Origin: a bacterium
Lineage (GTDB): Bacteria > Cyanobacteriota > Vampirovibrionia > Gastranaerophilales > Gastranaerophilaceae
Direction of reading: 5' to 3'
NCBI GenBank assembly: GCA_017626055.1
Contig: JAGAJM010000006.1
Location: 62,001-126,000, forward strand
DNA: 64,000 nucleotides
Shown: positions 23,919 to 32,898 of the stretch, piece after piece
How positions within the stretch are numbered: position 1 is the first letter of the stretch
Layout: the number at the start of each line of letters is the position of its first letter
The notes under the pieces: model-generated
What the model was told of the DNA's origin: nothing
What the model saw: only the letters and a program-made list of their open reading frames with translations
Database searches by the model: none
Position numbers and translations under genes: made by a program

Positions 23919-25385
23919 ATGAATGATTTTTTTAAAAATGTCCAAGAGTACATAAAAAACTCTAATATGACAAAAGAAGAGAAAGTAGCTTTTATCAAAG
24001 CTGCTGGAGATTTCTATCAGAAACAGGTAGATAGAGAATACAATAATTACGTAAGAAATCAATATGTAGGTGCAGGCATAGAGATAGGTAGCGCATTAAT
24101 TCCTGGAGGTGTAGGAGCCAACGCTGCGTCAAAACTTGTTCCAAAAGCTATCCAAAAAACTATTGGAAAACAATTTACAAATGATATCACTGCAAGTGCT
24201 CTTAATAGTGCAATAAGTGGTGGTGTTTATGGATTTGGAGAAAGTATAGCTGAAAACAAAAATCCTTTACATAATTCTGTACAAAGTGCTGCAGAAGGTT
24301 TAATTACTGGTGGGATTATTAGTACACCCATAAGTAAAATAAAAAGTAATATAAGAGCGAAAGATACATTATCGATTAATGAAATGCGACAATATTGGGG
24401 TATCCCTTATAGGCAAGCAAGTGGAGACCCTCAAAAAGCTATTGAAACTCTAATGACATACCAAAGAGGGTTTGTGCCAAATGTTACAAATAAAAATGGT
24501 ATAGGTAGATTTGATATTCCTTGGGGCGATGAAAAAAGTGGACTAGCTCACGCATTAATGCGACGAGCAAATCAAAAGAATTTTGATGTAACAAAATTTA
24601 CAAATGAATTACCAAATACCATAAACAATGGTATTGTAACTAATGGAAGTTTACTCCACCCTGAAACAAAAAATATTGAGAGCCTAAATGTGAATATGGC
24701 AATAGCTCCTAGGATAGGAAAATACAATGTAGATAGACAATGGATGACAACTGCATTCCCTCAAAATAAAACAGCTAGGAAGCGTCTGGGAGACGGGACA
24801 CCATCCCAAAACATTTCTTCCAAGAATGGTACACATTCTATCTCGGAACTTCTAGCTAATAATAATATAGAGGATTATTTTTTAAAAAACAACCTACCCA
24901 AGTGGGTAAATCCACAAACTGCAACATTAGGTCAAGCGATAAACAGTAATATTCAAGATAATATCCCAAATTTTGACTTCAATACAGCAGTTACAACTCG
25001 TGGGAATAGTCAACAAACTCAAAAATATGACAAGATTTTCACACCTGATGATATTGGTCAAATGACACCAGAAGAATTTTCAAAGAATGAAAAAACAATC
25101 AATGAGCAACTTCAACAAGGCTTGATAGCTCCAACAACACAAAGAAAGCAAAATTATTCAGGATATCGAAACCCAGTATCAGGTGATAATCGAATATTCT
25201 CTCAAGAAGATATTGGAAATTTTTCTGGGGAAGAATTTACCAAGCACGAAAAAGAAATTCGAGGACAATGGGGAAGTATAGGAATTCCTACAAATAATGA
25301 GCTCCAAACTTCAGGTGCAATTTATATCGCACCATATATAAGAAGTGATGGGGTGCAAGTGAAAGGTCATTATCGTTCAAGATAG
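23919..25385 (+). CDS. Putative polymorphic-toxin-like protein with nuclease-type domain
   Basis: 488 residues, multi-part, no close family named with certainty. Residues 1-50 are a charged helix. Residues 51-80 and 95-140 are glycine-rich hydrophobic stretches (GAGIEIGSALIPGGVGANAA, GGVYGFGESIA) like glycine zippers. Residues ~195-285 resemble phage-barnase/EndoU/colicin-like (PBECR) nuclease domains: IPWGDEKSGLAHALMRR, LPNTINNGIV and WMTTAF. Residues 372-403 and 425-457 are two copies of a DIGxx(T/S)xEEF repeat. The C-terminus APYIRSDGVQVKGHYRSR is a motif of exported or phage-borne proteins. No immunity gene is obvious next to it. The ATG is chosen over an upstream in-frame start at 23862 that lies inside the promoter region. 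Confidence 0.6.
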   Translation: MNDFFKNVQEYIKNSNMTKEEKVAFIKAAGDFYQKQVDREYNNYVRNQYVGAGIEIGSALIPGGVGANAASKLVPKAIQKTIGKQFTNDITASALNSAISGGVYGFGESIAENKNPLHNSVQSAAEGLITGGIISTPISKIKSNIRAKDTLSINEMRQYWGIPYRQASGDPQKAIETLMTYQRGFVPNVTNKNGIGRFDIPWGDEKSGLAHALMRRANQKNFDVTKFTNELPNTINNGIVTNGSLLHPETKNIESLNVNMAIAPRIGKYNVDRQWMTTAFPQNKTARKRLGDGTPSQNISSKNGTHSISELLANNNIEDYFLKNNLPKWVNPQTATLGQAINSNIQDNIPNFDFNTAVTTRGNSQQTQKYDKIFTPDDIGQMTPEEFSKNEKTINEQLQQGLIAPTTQRKQNYSGYRNPVSGDNRIFSQEDIGNFSGEEFTKHEKEIRGQWGSIGIPTNNELQTSGAIYIAPYIRSDGVQVKGHYRSR

Positions 25386-25393
25386 GTGGTTTT

Positions 25394-25425
25394 GGGATAG
25401 ATTTTATAATCTATCCCTTATTTTT
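25394..25425 (+). terminator. Intrinsic terminator
   Basis: GGGATAGATT-TTAT-AATCTATCCC (25394-25417), then TTATTTTTC. Confidence 0.9.
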
Positions 25426-25511
25426 CATATTTACCCCATTGGTGGATTTTGAAATTTTATAAATAGGTTTAGTATTGTTTGTAATCAGATGAAAGAAAGG
25501 ATTAGGGTATT

Positions 25512-25973
25512 ATGAGAAATAATATTTGGTTTGTTGTAGCGTGTGTTTTAGTTTTCTGTGTTGGGTATAATATCAATGATGTTGCGATATCTTTTCCAAG
25601 GTATAAAGTTGCGGTTATTGATGTACCAGAAGTTATGGCAAAGTCTTCTGAACTGCAAGAGTTGAAACGTGCTCAAGATAAGGATATGGAAGAATTAAAT
25701 ATCCTAATTTCAAAAGCTCAAAATGAATTGATTAATGAACAAAATCGAACAAAATTTATTCAGAAAGAATCTGAATATCGAAAACAGATTGAAACAAAGA
25801 AAAAAGATATTGATAAAAAATACTCGGCACAACTTATTAAAATCAATAATAATATCAAAACTTTAATTTCTAAAGAAGCAAAAAAAGCTAATTATAACCT
25901 TGTTTTGCCAACAGGTATGGTTATATCAGGCGGTGAAGATATTACTGCATCTGTTTTGAAAAATGTTAAATAA
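25512..25973 (+). CDS. OmpH/Skp-family periplasmic chaperone-like protein
   Basis: 153 residues with an N-terminal hydrophobic segment (NNIWFVVACVLVFCVGYNI), then KVAVIDVPEVMAKS, which matches the OmpH opening strand. A long coiled coil follows (residues ~45-120, heptad-like K/E/Q), and a closing strand near NYNLVLPTGMVISGG. OmpH/Skp proteins hold unfolded outer-membrane proteins in the periplasm. ATG follows GAAAGGATTAGGGTATT. It stands alone, convergent with lipA. Confidence 0.84.
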   Translation: MRNNIWFVVACVLVFCVGYNINDVAISFPRYKVAVIDVPEVMAKSSELQELKRAQDKDMEELNILISKAQNELINEQNRTKFIQKESEYRKQIETKKKDIDKKYSAQLIKINNNIKTLISKEAKKANYNLVLPTGMVISGGEDITASVLKNVK

Positions 25974-25974
25974 T

Positions 25975-26817
25975 TTATGCAAGGCTTGCCGCATTATAAG
26001 AACTTCTGACAAGCGGCCCGATTTGATGACGGGTTATTCCGACTGATGTGGCAAGTTCTTTTAGCTCTTCGTATTCTTCTGGTTTGTAGTATTTAGCAAC
26101 TGGTAGGTGCTCTTTTGATGGTTGAATATATTGACCAACTGTTAAAATATCACAGTTTACAGCGTGCAAATCTTCCATTGTTTCTTTGATTTGTTCAATA
26201 GTTTCGCCAAGTCCAATCATCATACCAGATTTTGTTTCAATATTACTATTTTCTTTTATATATTTTAAGACTGCAAGGGAATTATCATAATTTCCTTGAG
26301 GTCTTGCGGTTTTGAACAATGCTTTAACTGTTTCAATATTATGATTGAATACATCTGGATGAGCTTTAATAATAACATCTAAGGCATCTTTTTGGTTTTT
26401 AAAATCAGGTGTTAAAATTTCAATTTTAACACTTGGTGTAAGTTTTCTGATTTCATAAATACATTGGGCAAAGTGTTCCGCTCCACCATCGGGTAGATCA
26501 TCTCTTGTAACAGATGTAATTACTGCATATTTTAATCCTAAATCTTTAACTGCTTTTGCAATATGTTGAGGTTCTAATGGATCAAGTGGTTCTGGTTTTT
26601 GACATGAAATATTACAATATCTGCAATTTCTTGTACATACGTTTCCCATGATTAGAAATGTGGCAGTATTTTTTGTATAACATTCATTTTTGTTAGGGCA
26701 TCGCGCGTTTTCACAAACTGTGTTTAAACAGTTATGTTTTAAAATTCTTCTGACATTTCTTGTTGTATCTGTATCGATTATTGGTCTTTTTAAGTACTCT
26801 GGTAGTCTTTCACGCAT
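25975..26817 (-). CDS. lipA: Lipoyl synthase
   Basis: A radical SAM enzyme that adds two sulfurs to octanoyl-protein to form lipoyl groups. The auxiliary cluster motif CX4CX5C is Cys34, Cys39 and Cys45 (VCENARCPNKNEC). The radical SAM motif is Cys60, Cys64 and Cys67 (VCTRNCRYC). The conserved RSSY is at the C-terminus. From ATG 26817, just after AAAGGGGATAAAA, the length is 280; an upstream in-frame start at 26856 lies before this SD and is rejected. lipB is not nearby. Confidence 0.96.
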   Translation of the reverse strand: MRERLPEYLKRPIIDTDTTRNVRRILKHNCLNTVCENARCPNKNECYTKNTATFLIMGNVCTRNCRYCNISCQKPEPLDPLEPQHIAKAVKDLGLKYAVITSVTRDDLPDGGAEHFAQCIYEIRKLTPSVKIEILTPDFKNQKDALDVIIKAHPDVFNHNIETVKALFKTARPQGNYDNSLAVLKYIKENSNIETKSGMMIGLGETIEQIKETMEDLHAVNCDILTVGQYIQPSKEHLPVAKYYKPEEYEELKELATSVGITRHQIGPLVRSSYNAASLA

Positions 26818-26932
26818 TTTTATCCCCTTTTTCGTTTTAATATAATTATATAACAAATTTTTTCATGTTTGATTTTTATACAAATACGTTATATAAATAT
26901 ATTATCAAGACAATCATAATAGGAGCAATTCA

Positions 26933-27289
26933 ATGAAAAAATTAGCATTATTAGTAGCAGTAATTTCATTCACAGCAATTTCAACAATTGCGGCTGAACC
27001 ATTATTGTTAGAACCATTAAGTCCATCAATTTTATCAACTATGCCAGCTACAACAAAAACTACAACTGATGTAAATGGCGTTCAGGTTACAGTTGGTAAA
27101 GAGGGTGTGGAAGCAAATTATGCGACTACAAGTCAAATGAACTCAAATATGGTTCCACAAAACGCTGCTGCAAAAGGTCAACCTATCCCAGAAAAACGTA
27201 ATCCTAGAGTAAGAATTCAAACAAAACAAGGTACTCAAGGTAATACTCAATGGAATGCAGGAGGCAGAGGTCATAAAACATTCTTCTAA
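26933..27289 (+). CDS. Small exported hypothetical protein
   Basis: No family recognised. 118 residues with a signal peptide (MKKLALLVAVISFTAISTIAA, likely cut after IAA). The mature part is polar, threonine- and glutamine-rich, with a basic stretch (PEKRNPRVRIQTKQG) and a C-terminal GGRGHKTFF. It is probably periplasmic. SD AGGAG lies 7 nt before the ATG. A terminator shared with tgt follows. Confidence 0.72.
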   Translation: MKKLALLVAVISFTAISTIAAEPLLLEPLSPSILSTMPATTKTTTDVNGVQVTVGKEGVEANYATTSQMNSNMVPQNAAAKGQPIPEKRNPRVRIQTKQGTQGNTQWNAGGRGHKTFF

Positions 27290-27310
27290 GAAGAAGCAAA
27301 AAGTTAACAA

Positions 27311-27341
27311 TAAAAAACTCTCCGTATTGGAGAGTTTTTTA
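27311..27341. terminator. Bidirectional terminator
   Basis: AAAAAACTCTCC-GTATT-GGAGAGTTTTTT gives a stem with A tract and T tract on the two sides. It serves the small exported gene and tgt. Confidence 0.9.
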
Positions 27342-28460
27342 TTTTGTTAGATTTTCATAATGTTGGTTATAAAATTCTGCAAATCTGTCTTCTAGAATAG
27401 CTTTTCGACATTCTTTTGCAAAATTTATCAAGAAATGAATGTTGTGGATTGATAATAAAGTTGAAGCGGTTGCTTCTTGGCATCTCCATAGGTGTCTTAT
27501 GTATGCTCTTGAGTGGTTTTTGCAAGCATAACATTGGCAACCTTCTACAAGAGGAGCTTTATCATCTTCGTATTGTTTGTTTTTAATGTTGCGTTTACCT
27601 TCCCAAGTAAAGAATGAGCCGTGGCGTGCATTCCTTGTTGGAAGTACGCAGTCAAACATATCAATTCCACGTTTAATTCCATCTAATAAATCTTCAGGAG
27701 TTCCTACACCCATTAAGTATCTAGGTTTATTTTCTGGAAGAAGCGGAGCAGTGAACTCAACAAATTTATTCATAACATCTTTTGGCTCACCAACACTTAA
27801 ACCACCAATAGCATATCCTACTGCATCAAATGTTGAGATAACTTTTGCACTTTCTTCTCTTAAATCTTCATAAAAGGCACCTTGGACAATTGGGAATAAG
27901 GCTTGTTTTGGGTTTGTTTTAGCTTTAAAACATCTTTCAAGCCATCTATGAGTACGCTCCATTGCAGCTTTTGCTGTTTTATAATCACAAGGATATGGAG
28001 CACATTCATCAAATGCCATAATAATATCAGCACCGATATCTTGTTGAATTTCCATAGAAACTTCTGGAGAAATAAAGTGTTTAGTTCCATCTTTTGGATC
28101 TCTAAATTCAACCCCATCTTCTGTAATTTTTCTCAAATGAGCAAGTGAAAATACTTGAAATCCACCTGAGTCTGTCAAAACAGGTTTATCCCAATTCATC
28201 CAGCCGTGAATTCCACCAAATTCTCTTATTCTTTTGGTCCCAGCTCTTAAATATAAGTGGTATGAGTTAGACAAAATGATCTGAGCTTGTGTATCTCTAA
28301 TCTGATCACAAGTTAAAGACTTTACAGAAGAATTTGTACCAACTGGCATAAAAATAGGTGTTTCAATTTCACCATGAGGTGTTTTTAAAAGTCCTGCTCT
28401 TGCACCAGTTTCTTTATCTTTGTGTAAAAGTTCGTAGTTAAAATAATCTTTTTCGTTCAT
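27339..28460 (-). CDS. tgt: Queuine/preQ1 tRNA-ribosyltransferase
   Basis: It exchanges guanine 34 for preQ1 in tRNAs with GUN anticodons, a queuosine step. The 373 residues include LTDSGGFQVFSL (active-site aspartate and base pocket), IIMAFDECAPYP, GGLSVGEP and the zinc site CQCYACKNHSRAYIRHL. It has no SD; an extended -10 (TGC-TATAAT, 28467-28475) lies 6 nt before the ATG, predicting a leaderless mRNA. Confidence 0.96.
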   Translation of the reverse strand: MNEKDYFNYELLHKDKETGARAGLLKTPHGEIETPIFMPVGTNSSVKSLTCDQIRDTQAQIILSNSYHLYLRAGTKRIREFGGIHGWMNWDKPVLTDSGGFQVFSLAHLRKITEDGVEFRDPKDGTKHFISPEVSMEIQQDIGADIIMAFDECAPYPCDYKTAKAAMERTHRWLERCFKAKTNPKQALFPIVQGAFYEDLREESAKVISTFDAVGYAIGGLSVGEPKDVMNKFVEFTAPLLPENKPRYLMGVGTPEDLLDGIKRGIDMFDCVLPTRNARHGSFFTWEGKRNIKNKQYEDDKAPLVEGCQCYACKNHSRAYIRHLWRCQEATASTLLSIHNIHFLINFAKECRKAILEDRFAEFYNQHYENLTK

Positions 28461-28491
28461 AAATTGATTATAGCATGAATAAAATTTACAC

Positions 28492-28522
28492 TAAAAAAGA
28501 GTGAGAATTTCTCACTCTTTTA
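28492..28522 (-). terminator. Terminator downstream of ndk
   Basis: AAAGAGTGAGAA-rich inverted repeat (arms GAGTGAGAA and TTCTCACTC) flanked by A and T tracts; it can act for the ndk transcript. Confidence 0.8.
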
Positions 28523-28551
28523 ATTTTGTTTAATTGTAGTTTTACAATGGA

Positions 28552-29025
28552 TTAATCAGCATCTAAACTTTCGATAACAAGTTCAGACATGCATTTACCA
28601 TCTGGAAAAAGTTCGTTTTCGTTGAAGTAAATTGCAATTTCTCTTTCTGCACTTTCAGGTGAATCAGAACCGTGAACAACGTTATATTCCATAACTTGTG
28701 CAAAGTCAGCTCTAATTGTCCCCATATCAGCTTTGTTAGGATCAGTGCAACCCATCATATGTCTTGCACCAGCTACAACTCCATAACCTTGGATTACCAT
28801 AGCTACGATTGGACCACTTTGGATATATCTGATAAGTCTTGGGTAGAATGGTTTGCCTTCGTGTTCAGCATAATGAGCTTTAGCTTGTTCATCAGAAACT
28901 CTAATCATTTTAAGCCCAATAACTTTGTAACCTTTAGTTTCAAATCTTTTTACAATTTCTCCGATAAGACCTCTCTGAACTGCATCTGGTTTTACTGCAA
29001 TAAAGGTTCTTTCTTCTGTGTGCAT
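28552..29025 (-). CDS. ndk: Nucleoside diphosphate kinase
   Basis: It passes the terminal phosphate from ATP to other nucleoside diphosphates through a phosphohistidine. The active-site histidine is in NVVHGSDSPESAEREI, and the N-terminal FIAVKPDAVQRGLIGEIVKR is diagnostic. At 157 residues it is slightly longer than the usual 140-150, with a C-terminal extension after FPDGKCMSELV. SD AAGGAG precedes the ATG. Confidence 0.96.
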   Translation of the reverse strand: MHTEERTFIAVKPDAVQRGLIGEIVKRFETKGYKVIGLKMIRVSDEQAKAHYAEHEGKPFYPRLIRYIQSGPIVAMVIQGYGVVAGARHMMGCTDPNKADMGTIRADFAQVMEYNVVHGSDSPESAEREIAIYFNENELFPDGKCMSELVIESLDAD

Positions 29026-29088
29026 AATAAATCTCCTTTTTTAAACGTATAAGTCGATTATAGCATAAGTTTTGAGTTTTGACCAGCA

Positions 29089-30513
29089 TTAAAGGTCAAT
29101 ATATCCAAATGTAGGGTAATTGTGATTTCCATTAAATTCTTTTTCAGCCTCAATTAAAGCGTTTTTAAATAATTCGTTTAGTGGTATTTCTTGTCCTTGT
29201 TGTAGAATTTTTGTCTTTGGTAAATTTTTTAATACTGTAAAACCTTGTTCTCCTGCCCCAATATATGGATCAATTGTACAAGTGAACGTACGATTTGGGT
29301 CTATTGGATTTGCATTTTTATCTAAAAGGTTTTCGCCATTGATAGATATTTGAACGATTTTGTATTCTTTATTTTTAAGGTGTTTACCTTGAATACTCAT
29401 ATTTTGAGAGCATTGTAAGAATTTTTGGTTACCTCTATCTTTGTGCATCCTAAAAATGGTTGTGTTTTCAAAAACTTCTTTTAATTGTGCTGATGTTATC
29501 TCGATTTTTTCGATTGTAGATTCTGCACAAATAACTTGGTCAATATCGTACTTTGTGATAAATTCACTATCTTCTAACCTCATCGGATACATAGTAAAAC
29601 CAGTTGAATGAAATGCTATGTCAGTTTGACCAGCTTTTTTCATAGCATCAGATATAAATGTCCCCAAAGGACAAGCATCAGAATATTTTTTTGTTAAATT
29701 TAAAACTCTTTTAGCAATTGGTGTTTTAAGGTTTGTTGCTTTTTCATATTCAATGATAGGTTCTTCAAATTCTGCAGTTAATGAAAATTTGTTTATTTCT
29801 ATTTGTTCAATATTTTCGATAGTTTCTCCAAAGTTCATTTTGAATAAAGTTCTAGCAAATGATAATGGATAGAAAATGTTGTTTTCATAATCTGGTGTGA
29901 TTGGTGAATGTTCGTGTCCCCCAATTATTAAATCAATTTCTGGAGCAAATTCTTTTAGAGCTTTGCTATAAGTGTACCAGTGATGATTTAGAACAATAAT
30001 TTTGTCATAATCTTCATCGATTGTTTTAATTAAATTATCATAACTTTCTTCAGCTGAAATCAAGTCATAACCAAATTTTTTGGCACAAGAATTGTTTAAG
30101 CAAAATCCTGTAATTAGAACTTTTTGATTATCCAGTTCTATAATTTTGTGAGTGTCAATCCAATTAGGTTTTTCTTTTGTGTTTGAATCAAGAATATTTG
30201 CACAAATCATATGTATTCCAGCGTTTTTAAACTTTTTGATGGTGTCTTTTAGGTAACTAAAGTCATCTTTTTTAAACCCAAAATCATTATTGCCAAGCGT
30301 TAGAAAGATTTGAGCTTGAGGTAAAAGTTCTTTAATTTTTAAATACGCATTAACAGATAAATTTTTATCATAAATTCCTTTGAAAATATCTCCAGCATCA
30401 AGGATTAAAAACTTGTCGTTTTTATCTTTTTCAAGTTGATAAATCCCGCTAAGTAGCTGGCTTAGGTTTCTACTTTCCTGATGAGAATCTGTTAGTGCAT
30501 AAATTCTTGTCAT
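29089..30513 (-). CDS. 5'-nucleotidase/metallophosphatase-like protein, cytosolic
   Basis: 475 residues with two domains: an N-terminal calcineurin-like phosphoesterase (metal ligands in TDSH, DAGDIFKG, LGNNDFG in place of GNHD, NHHWY and GGHEHS) and a C-terminal 5'-nucleotidase domain (GTFISDAMKKAGQTDIAFH, GAGEQGFTVL). UshA-like enzymes cut nucleotides or UDP-sugars outside the cell, but this protein lacks a signal peptide, so it probably acts in the cytosol. Start ATG 30513 follows AGAGG; the TTG two codons earlier is less likely. Confidence 0.82.
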   Translation of the reverse strand: MTRIYALTDSHQESRNLSQLLSGIYQLEKDKNDKFLILDAGDIFKGIYDKNLSVNAYLKIKELLPQAQIFLTLGNNDFGFKKDDFSYLKDTIKKFKNAGIHMICANILDSNTKEKPNWIDTHKIIELDNQKVLITGFCLNNSCAKKFGYDLISAEESYDNLIKTIDEDYDKIIVLNHHWYTYSKALKEFAPEIDLIIGGHEHSPITPDYENNIFYPLSFARTLFKMNFGETIENIEQIEINKFSLTAEFEEPIIEYEKATNLKTPIAKRVLNLTKKYSDACPLGTFISDAMKKAGQTDIAFHSTGFTMYPMRLEDSEFITKYDIDQVICAESTIEKIEITSAQLKEVFENTTIFRMHKDRGNQKFLQCSQNMSIQGKHLKNKEYKIVQISINGENLLDKNANPIDPNRTFTCTIDPYIGAGEQGFTVLKNLPKTKILQQGQEIPLNELFKNALIEAEKEFNGNHNYPTFGYIDL

Positions 30514-30548
30514 ATCCAACCTCTAACATACAAAATACCAAAATAATA

Positions 30549-30557
30549 TGATATAAT
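30549..30557 (+). promoter_or_regulatory. Leaderless extended -10 promoter of uvrC
   Basis: TGA-TATAAT (30549-30557) ends 6 nt before ATG 30564. The stretch from TATAAT through the first four codons is identical to that at tgt. Confidence 0.65.
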
Positions 30558-30563
30558 CAATTT

Positions 30564-32234
30564 ATGAACGAAAAGTTAAAAGAAAGTTTGAAACTTTTAC
30601 CATCTTTACCTGGTTGTTACATTTATTATAATGCAAATAACGAGGTAATTTACGTTGGAAAAGCTAAGATTTTAAAACGTCGTGTTATGTCGTATTTTAA
30701 TCGAAAAAATCACGATAGTGTAAAGGTAAATATTTTAGTTTCTCAAATTGACCATTTGGAGTACATTATCACAAACACTGAGGTAGAGGCACTAATTTTA
30801 GAAGATCATTTGATAAAAAAACACAAGCCTCGTTATAATATCTTGCTTAAAGATGATAAAAAATACCCATATTTTCTTATTACAAATGAGGATTTTCCAA
30901 GAATTTCAATTGTTCGTAAGCGTAATATAAATCCAGAAAAGGGTCGTTATTATGGACCTTATACAGATATAAGAGCGATGCATTCAACATTGGATTTTTT
31001 GAAAAAGATTTTCCCATTAAAACAGTGTAAAACACCAAAATTCAAATCAAGACCTTGCTTATATTACCATATTGGAAAATGTCTTGCGCCTTGTCAGAAT
31101 TTGGTTACAAGCGATGAATACAAGGCGATTGTTCATCAAGCTGAGATGTTTCTATCAGGAAAACAGTCAGAATTGTTAAAGCAATTGATGGCACAAATTC
31201 AAAAGTATTCTGATTCTCAGCAGTATGAGAAAGCTGCAAGGTTACGTGATAGTTATTTAGATTTACAAAAGACCTTAGAAAAACAAAAAGTGGTTTATGA
31301 AAATACTAAACTTAATGAAGATGTCATTTCACTTCTTCACGAGGATGGTATTTTAGCGATTGTAATTATGATGATAAGAGAAGGTCGTTTGATTGATAAA
31401 AAAGATTTCACTTATGAAGTTGAAGAGGAAGATAAAACAGAATTTTTTGCGACGTTTTTCAAAGAATATTACAACACTTTGTCCTTAGAATTTCCAGACA
31501 GAATTGTTTCTAATGAATTGGAAGCAGTTGGAGATAAAGCTCTTTATGAAGAGTGGTTGAATATAATTTCAAATAAAAAAGTTAAAATTAGTTATGGTAA
31601 ATCTGCACAAGGTAAAGAGCTTCAAAGTTTGGCGGATAAAAATTGTCGTGTGGTTTTAGACAATGCTAAACTTTCTAAGATGTCAAAAATTAGGGATGAT
31701 TTTAATAATATTGGTTCTTATTTGAAAGAAAAATTGAAGTTAAATAATTTCCCATACAGAATGGAATGTTATGACATCTCACATATTCAAGGTACAAATA
31801 CTGTTGCGTCAATGGTTACTTTTGTGAATGGTTTAAGCAAAAAATCCGATTATAAAAAGTTTAAAATTAAAACAACTGAGGGTAAGCCTGACGACTTTTT
31901 ATCAATGAAAGAGGTTTTGACAAGACGACTTTCAAGGTTAGGTGAAAAAGGCTGGGAAAAACCAGACTTAATCATAATTGATGGTGGTAAAGGTCAGTTA
32001 TCAAGTGTTATGCAAATTGTTGAAGAAATGGGTGTAACTGGTATTGATTTTGTTAGTTTGGCAAAAAGAGAGGAAGAAGTGTTTTTACCAAATCAATCGA
32101 AATCAATTCTTTTACCTAGAGAATCTAGTGCGTTATTTTTATTCCAACGAATAAGAGATGAGGCTCATAGGTTTGCGATTACGTATCATAGAAAATTGCG
32201 TTCAAAAAGTGCAATAAGTGAGGATAAAAAATAA
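30564..32234 (+). CDS. uvrC: Excinuclease ABC subunit C, lacking the C-terminal HhH domain
   Basis: It makes the two incisions around DNA lesions with UvrA and UvrB. The 556 residues contain a GIY-YIG nuclease (GCYIYYN...IYVGKAKILKRR, residues 17-42), the cysteine region CLYYHIGKCLAPC, a UVR motif near residue 215 and the RNase H-like domain (CYDISHIQGTNTVASMV, IIIDGGKGQLSSV). Typical UvrC goes on for about 60 residues with a tandem helix-hairpin-helix domain after RDEAHRFAI..HR; here it stops 15 residues after that, at a terminator. There is no leftover HhH frame downstream. Confidence 0.93.
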   Translation: MNEKLKESLKLLPSLPGCYIYYNANNEVIYVGKAKILKRRVMSYFNRKNHDSVKVNILVSQIDHLEYIITNTEVEALILEDHLIKKHKPRYNILLKDDKKYPYFLITNEDFPRISIVRKRNINPEKGRYYGPYTDIRAMHSTLDFLKKIFPLKQCKTPKFKSRPCLYYHIGKCLAPCQNLVTSDEYKAIVHQAEMFLSGKQSELLKQLMAQIQKYSDSQQYEKAARLRDSYLDLQKTLEKQKVVYENTKLNEDVISLLHEDGILAIVIMMIREGRLIDKKDFTYEVEEEDKTEFFATFFKEYYNTLSLEFPDRIVSNELEAVGDKALYEEWLNIISNKKVKISYGKSAQGKELQSLADKNCRVVLDNAKLSKMSKIRDDFNNIGSYLKEKLKLNNFPYRMECYDISHIQGTNTVASMVTFVNGLSKKSDYKKFKIKTTEGKPDDFLSMKEVLTRRLSRLGEKGWEKPDLIIIDGGKGQLSSVMQIVEEMGVTGIDFVSLAKREEEVFLPNQSKSILLPRESSALFLFQRIRDEAHRFAITYHRKLRSKSAISEDKK

Positions 32235-32262
32235 GGTACCATTTAAGGTACCTCATTTTTTA
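32233..32262. terminator. Intrinsic terminator after uvrC
   Basis: AGGTACC, a six-base loop, GGTACCT (32234-32253), then CATTTTTTATTTT; convergent with the next gene. Confidence 0.75.
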
Positions 32263-32862
32263 TTTTCTTCTAAACATTGATTTGATGTAATCTTGTAAGC
32301 CTTTTTTAACTGTTTCAACTGTTGCTGGGGCTCCTTCGTCCTCTTCTTCAGTTGTAATTTTATGTTCTAAGGTTTCATCGACAGCCATCAATTCTTCGCC
32401 TTGTTCTGGTTCTTCATCGCCTAAGAATGGAATTTCATTAGGAAGAACATCATCAATTGTTTTTGGACGTTGAGTTTTCTTACGAGGAGCATCTGCTTTA
32501 GCTTCATCAGATTCACCTTCCATTGAGATAGATTTTTGTTCATCTTCAGCTTTGATAAGGTCAAACATAGCAAGGTTGATTTCTTTTAGATCAGAAATAA
32601 TATTACTTCCGCCTAGCCATTTTCTAACGTATTTTTCATCAGGACCTAAGCCACCATCGGTTTTCGTACCATCTGCGATATTGAATGTTGCTTCTGAAAT
32701 TCCGATGCAGATAATAACGTGTGGATAGTGAATTTTAGTATCCATTTTTAATTTCAGGTTGTTGTACTTTGTGATGTTCATGTTTGTTTGGTTGTGAGCA
32801 TCTTGTTGAGATCTAATGATGTACTGTTGCAATTTACTTGCCATTTCATGAAGTGTTTTCAT
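32260..32862 (-). CDS. Hypothetical protein with acidic tail
   Basis: No family recognised. 200 residues. The N-terminal ~100 look ordered (YNNLKLKMDTKIHYPHVIIC, EKYVRKWLGGSNIISDLKEI). A low-complexity acidic stretch follows (EPEQGEELMAVDETLE, TTEEEDEGAP). The end is a basic helix (LQDYIKSMFRRK). No signal or membrane segment. The mRNA has a clear SD (GAGGATTCAAACT ATG). It is separated from the UPF0210 gene by ~36 nt and could be the end of that operon. Confidence 0.72.
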   Translation of the reverse strand: MKTLHEMASKLQQYIIRSQQDAHNQTNMNITKYNNLKLKMDTKIHYPHVIICIGISEATFNIADGTKTDGGLGPDEKYVRKWLGGSNIISDLKEINLAMFDLIKAEDEQKSISMEGESDEAKADAPRKKTQRPKTIDDVLPNEIPFLGDEEPEQGEELMAVDETLEHKITTEEEDEGAPATVETVKKGLQDYIKSMFRRK

Positions 32863-32898
32863 AGTTTGAATCCTCTATATTTATTATATATTAATTTT

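Noticed and set aside
30549-32234. UvrC as a homing GIY-YIG nuclease
   Set aside because: The UVR motif and RNase H-like domain show true UvrC architecture.
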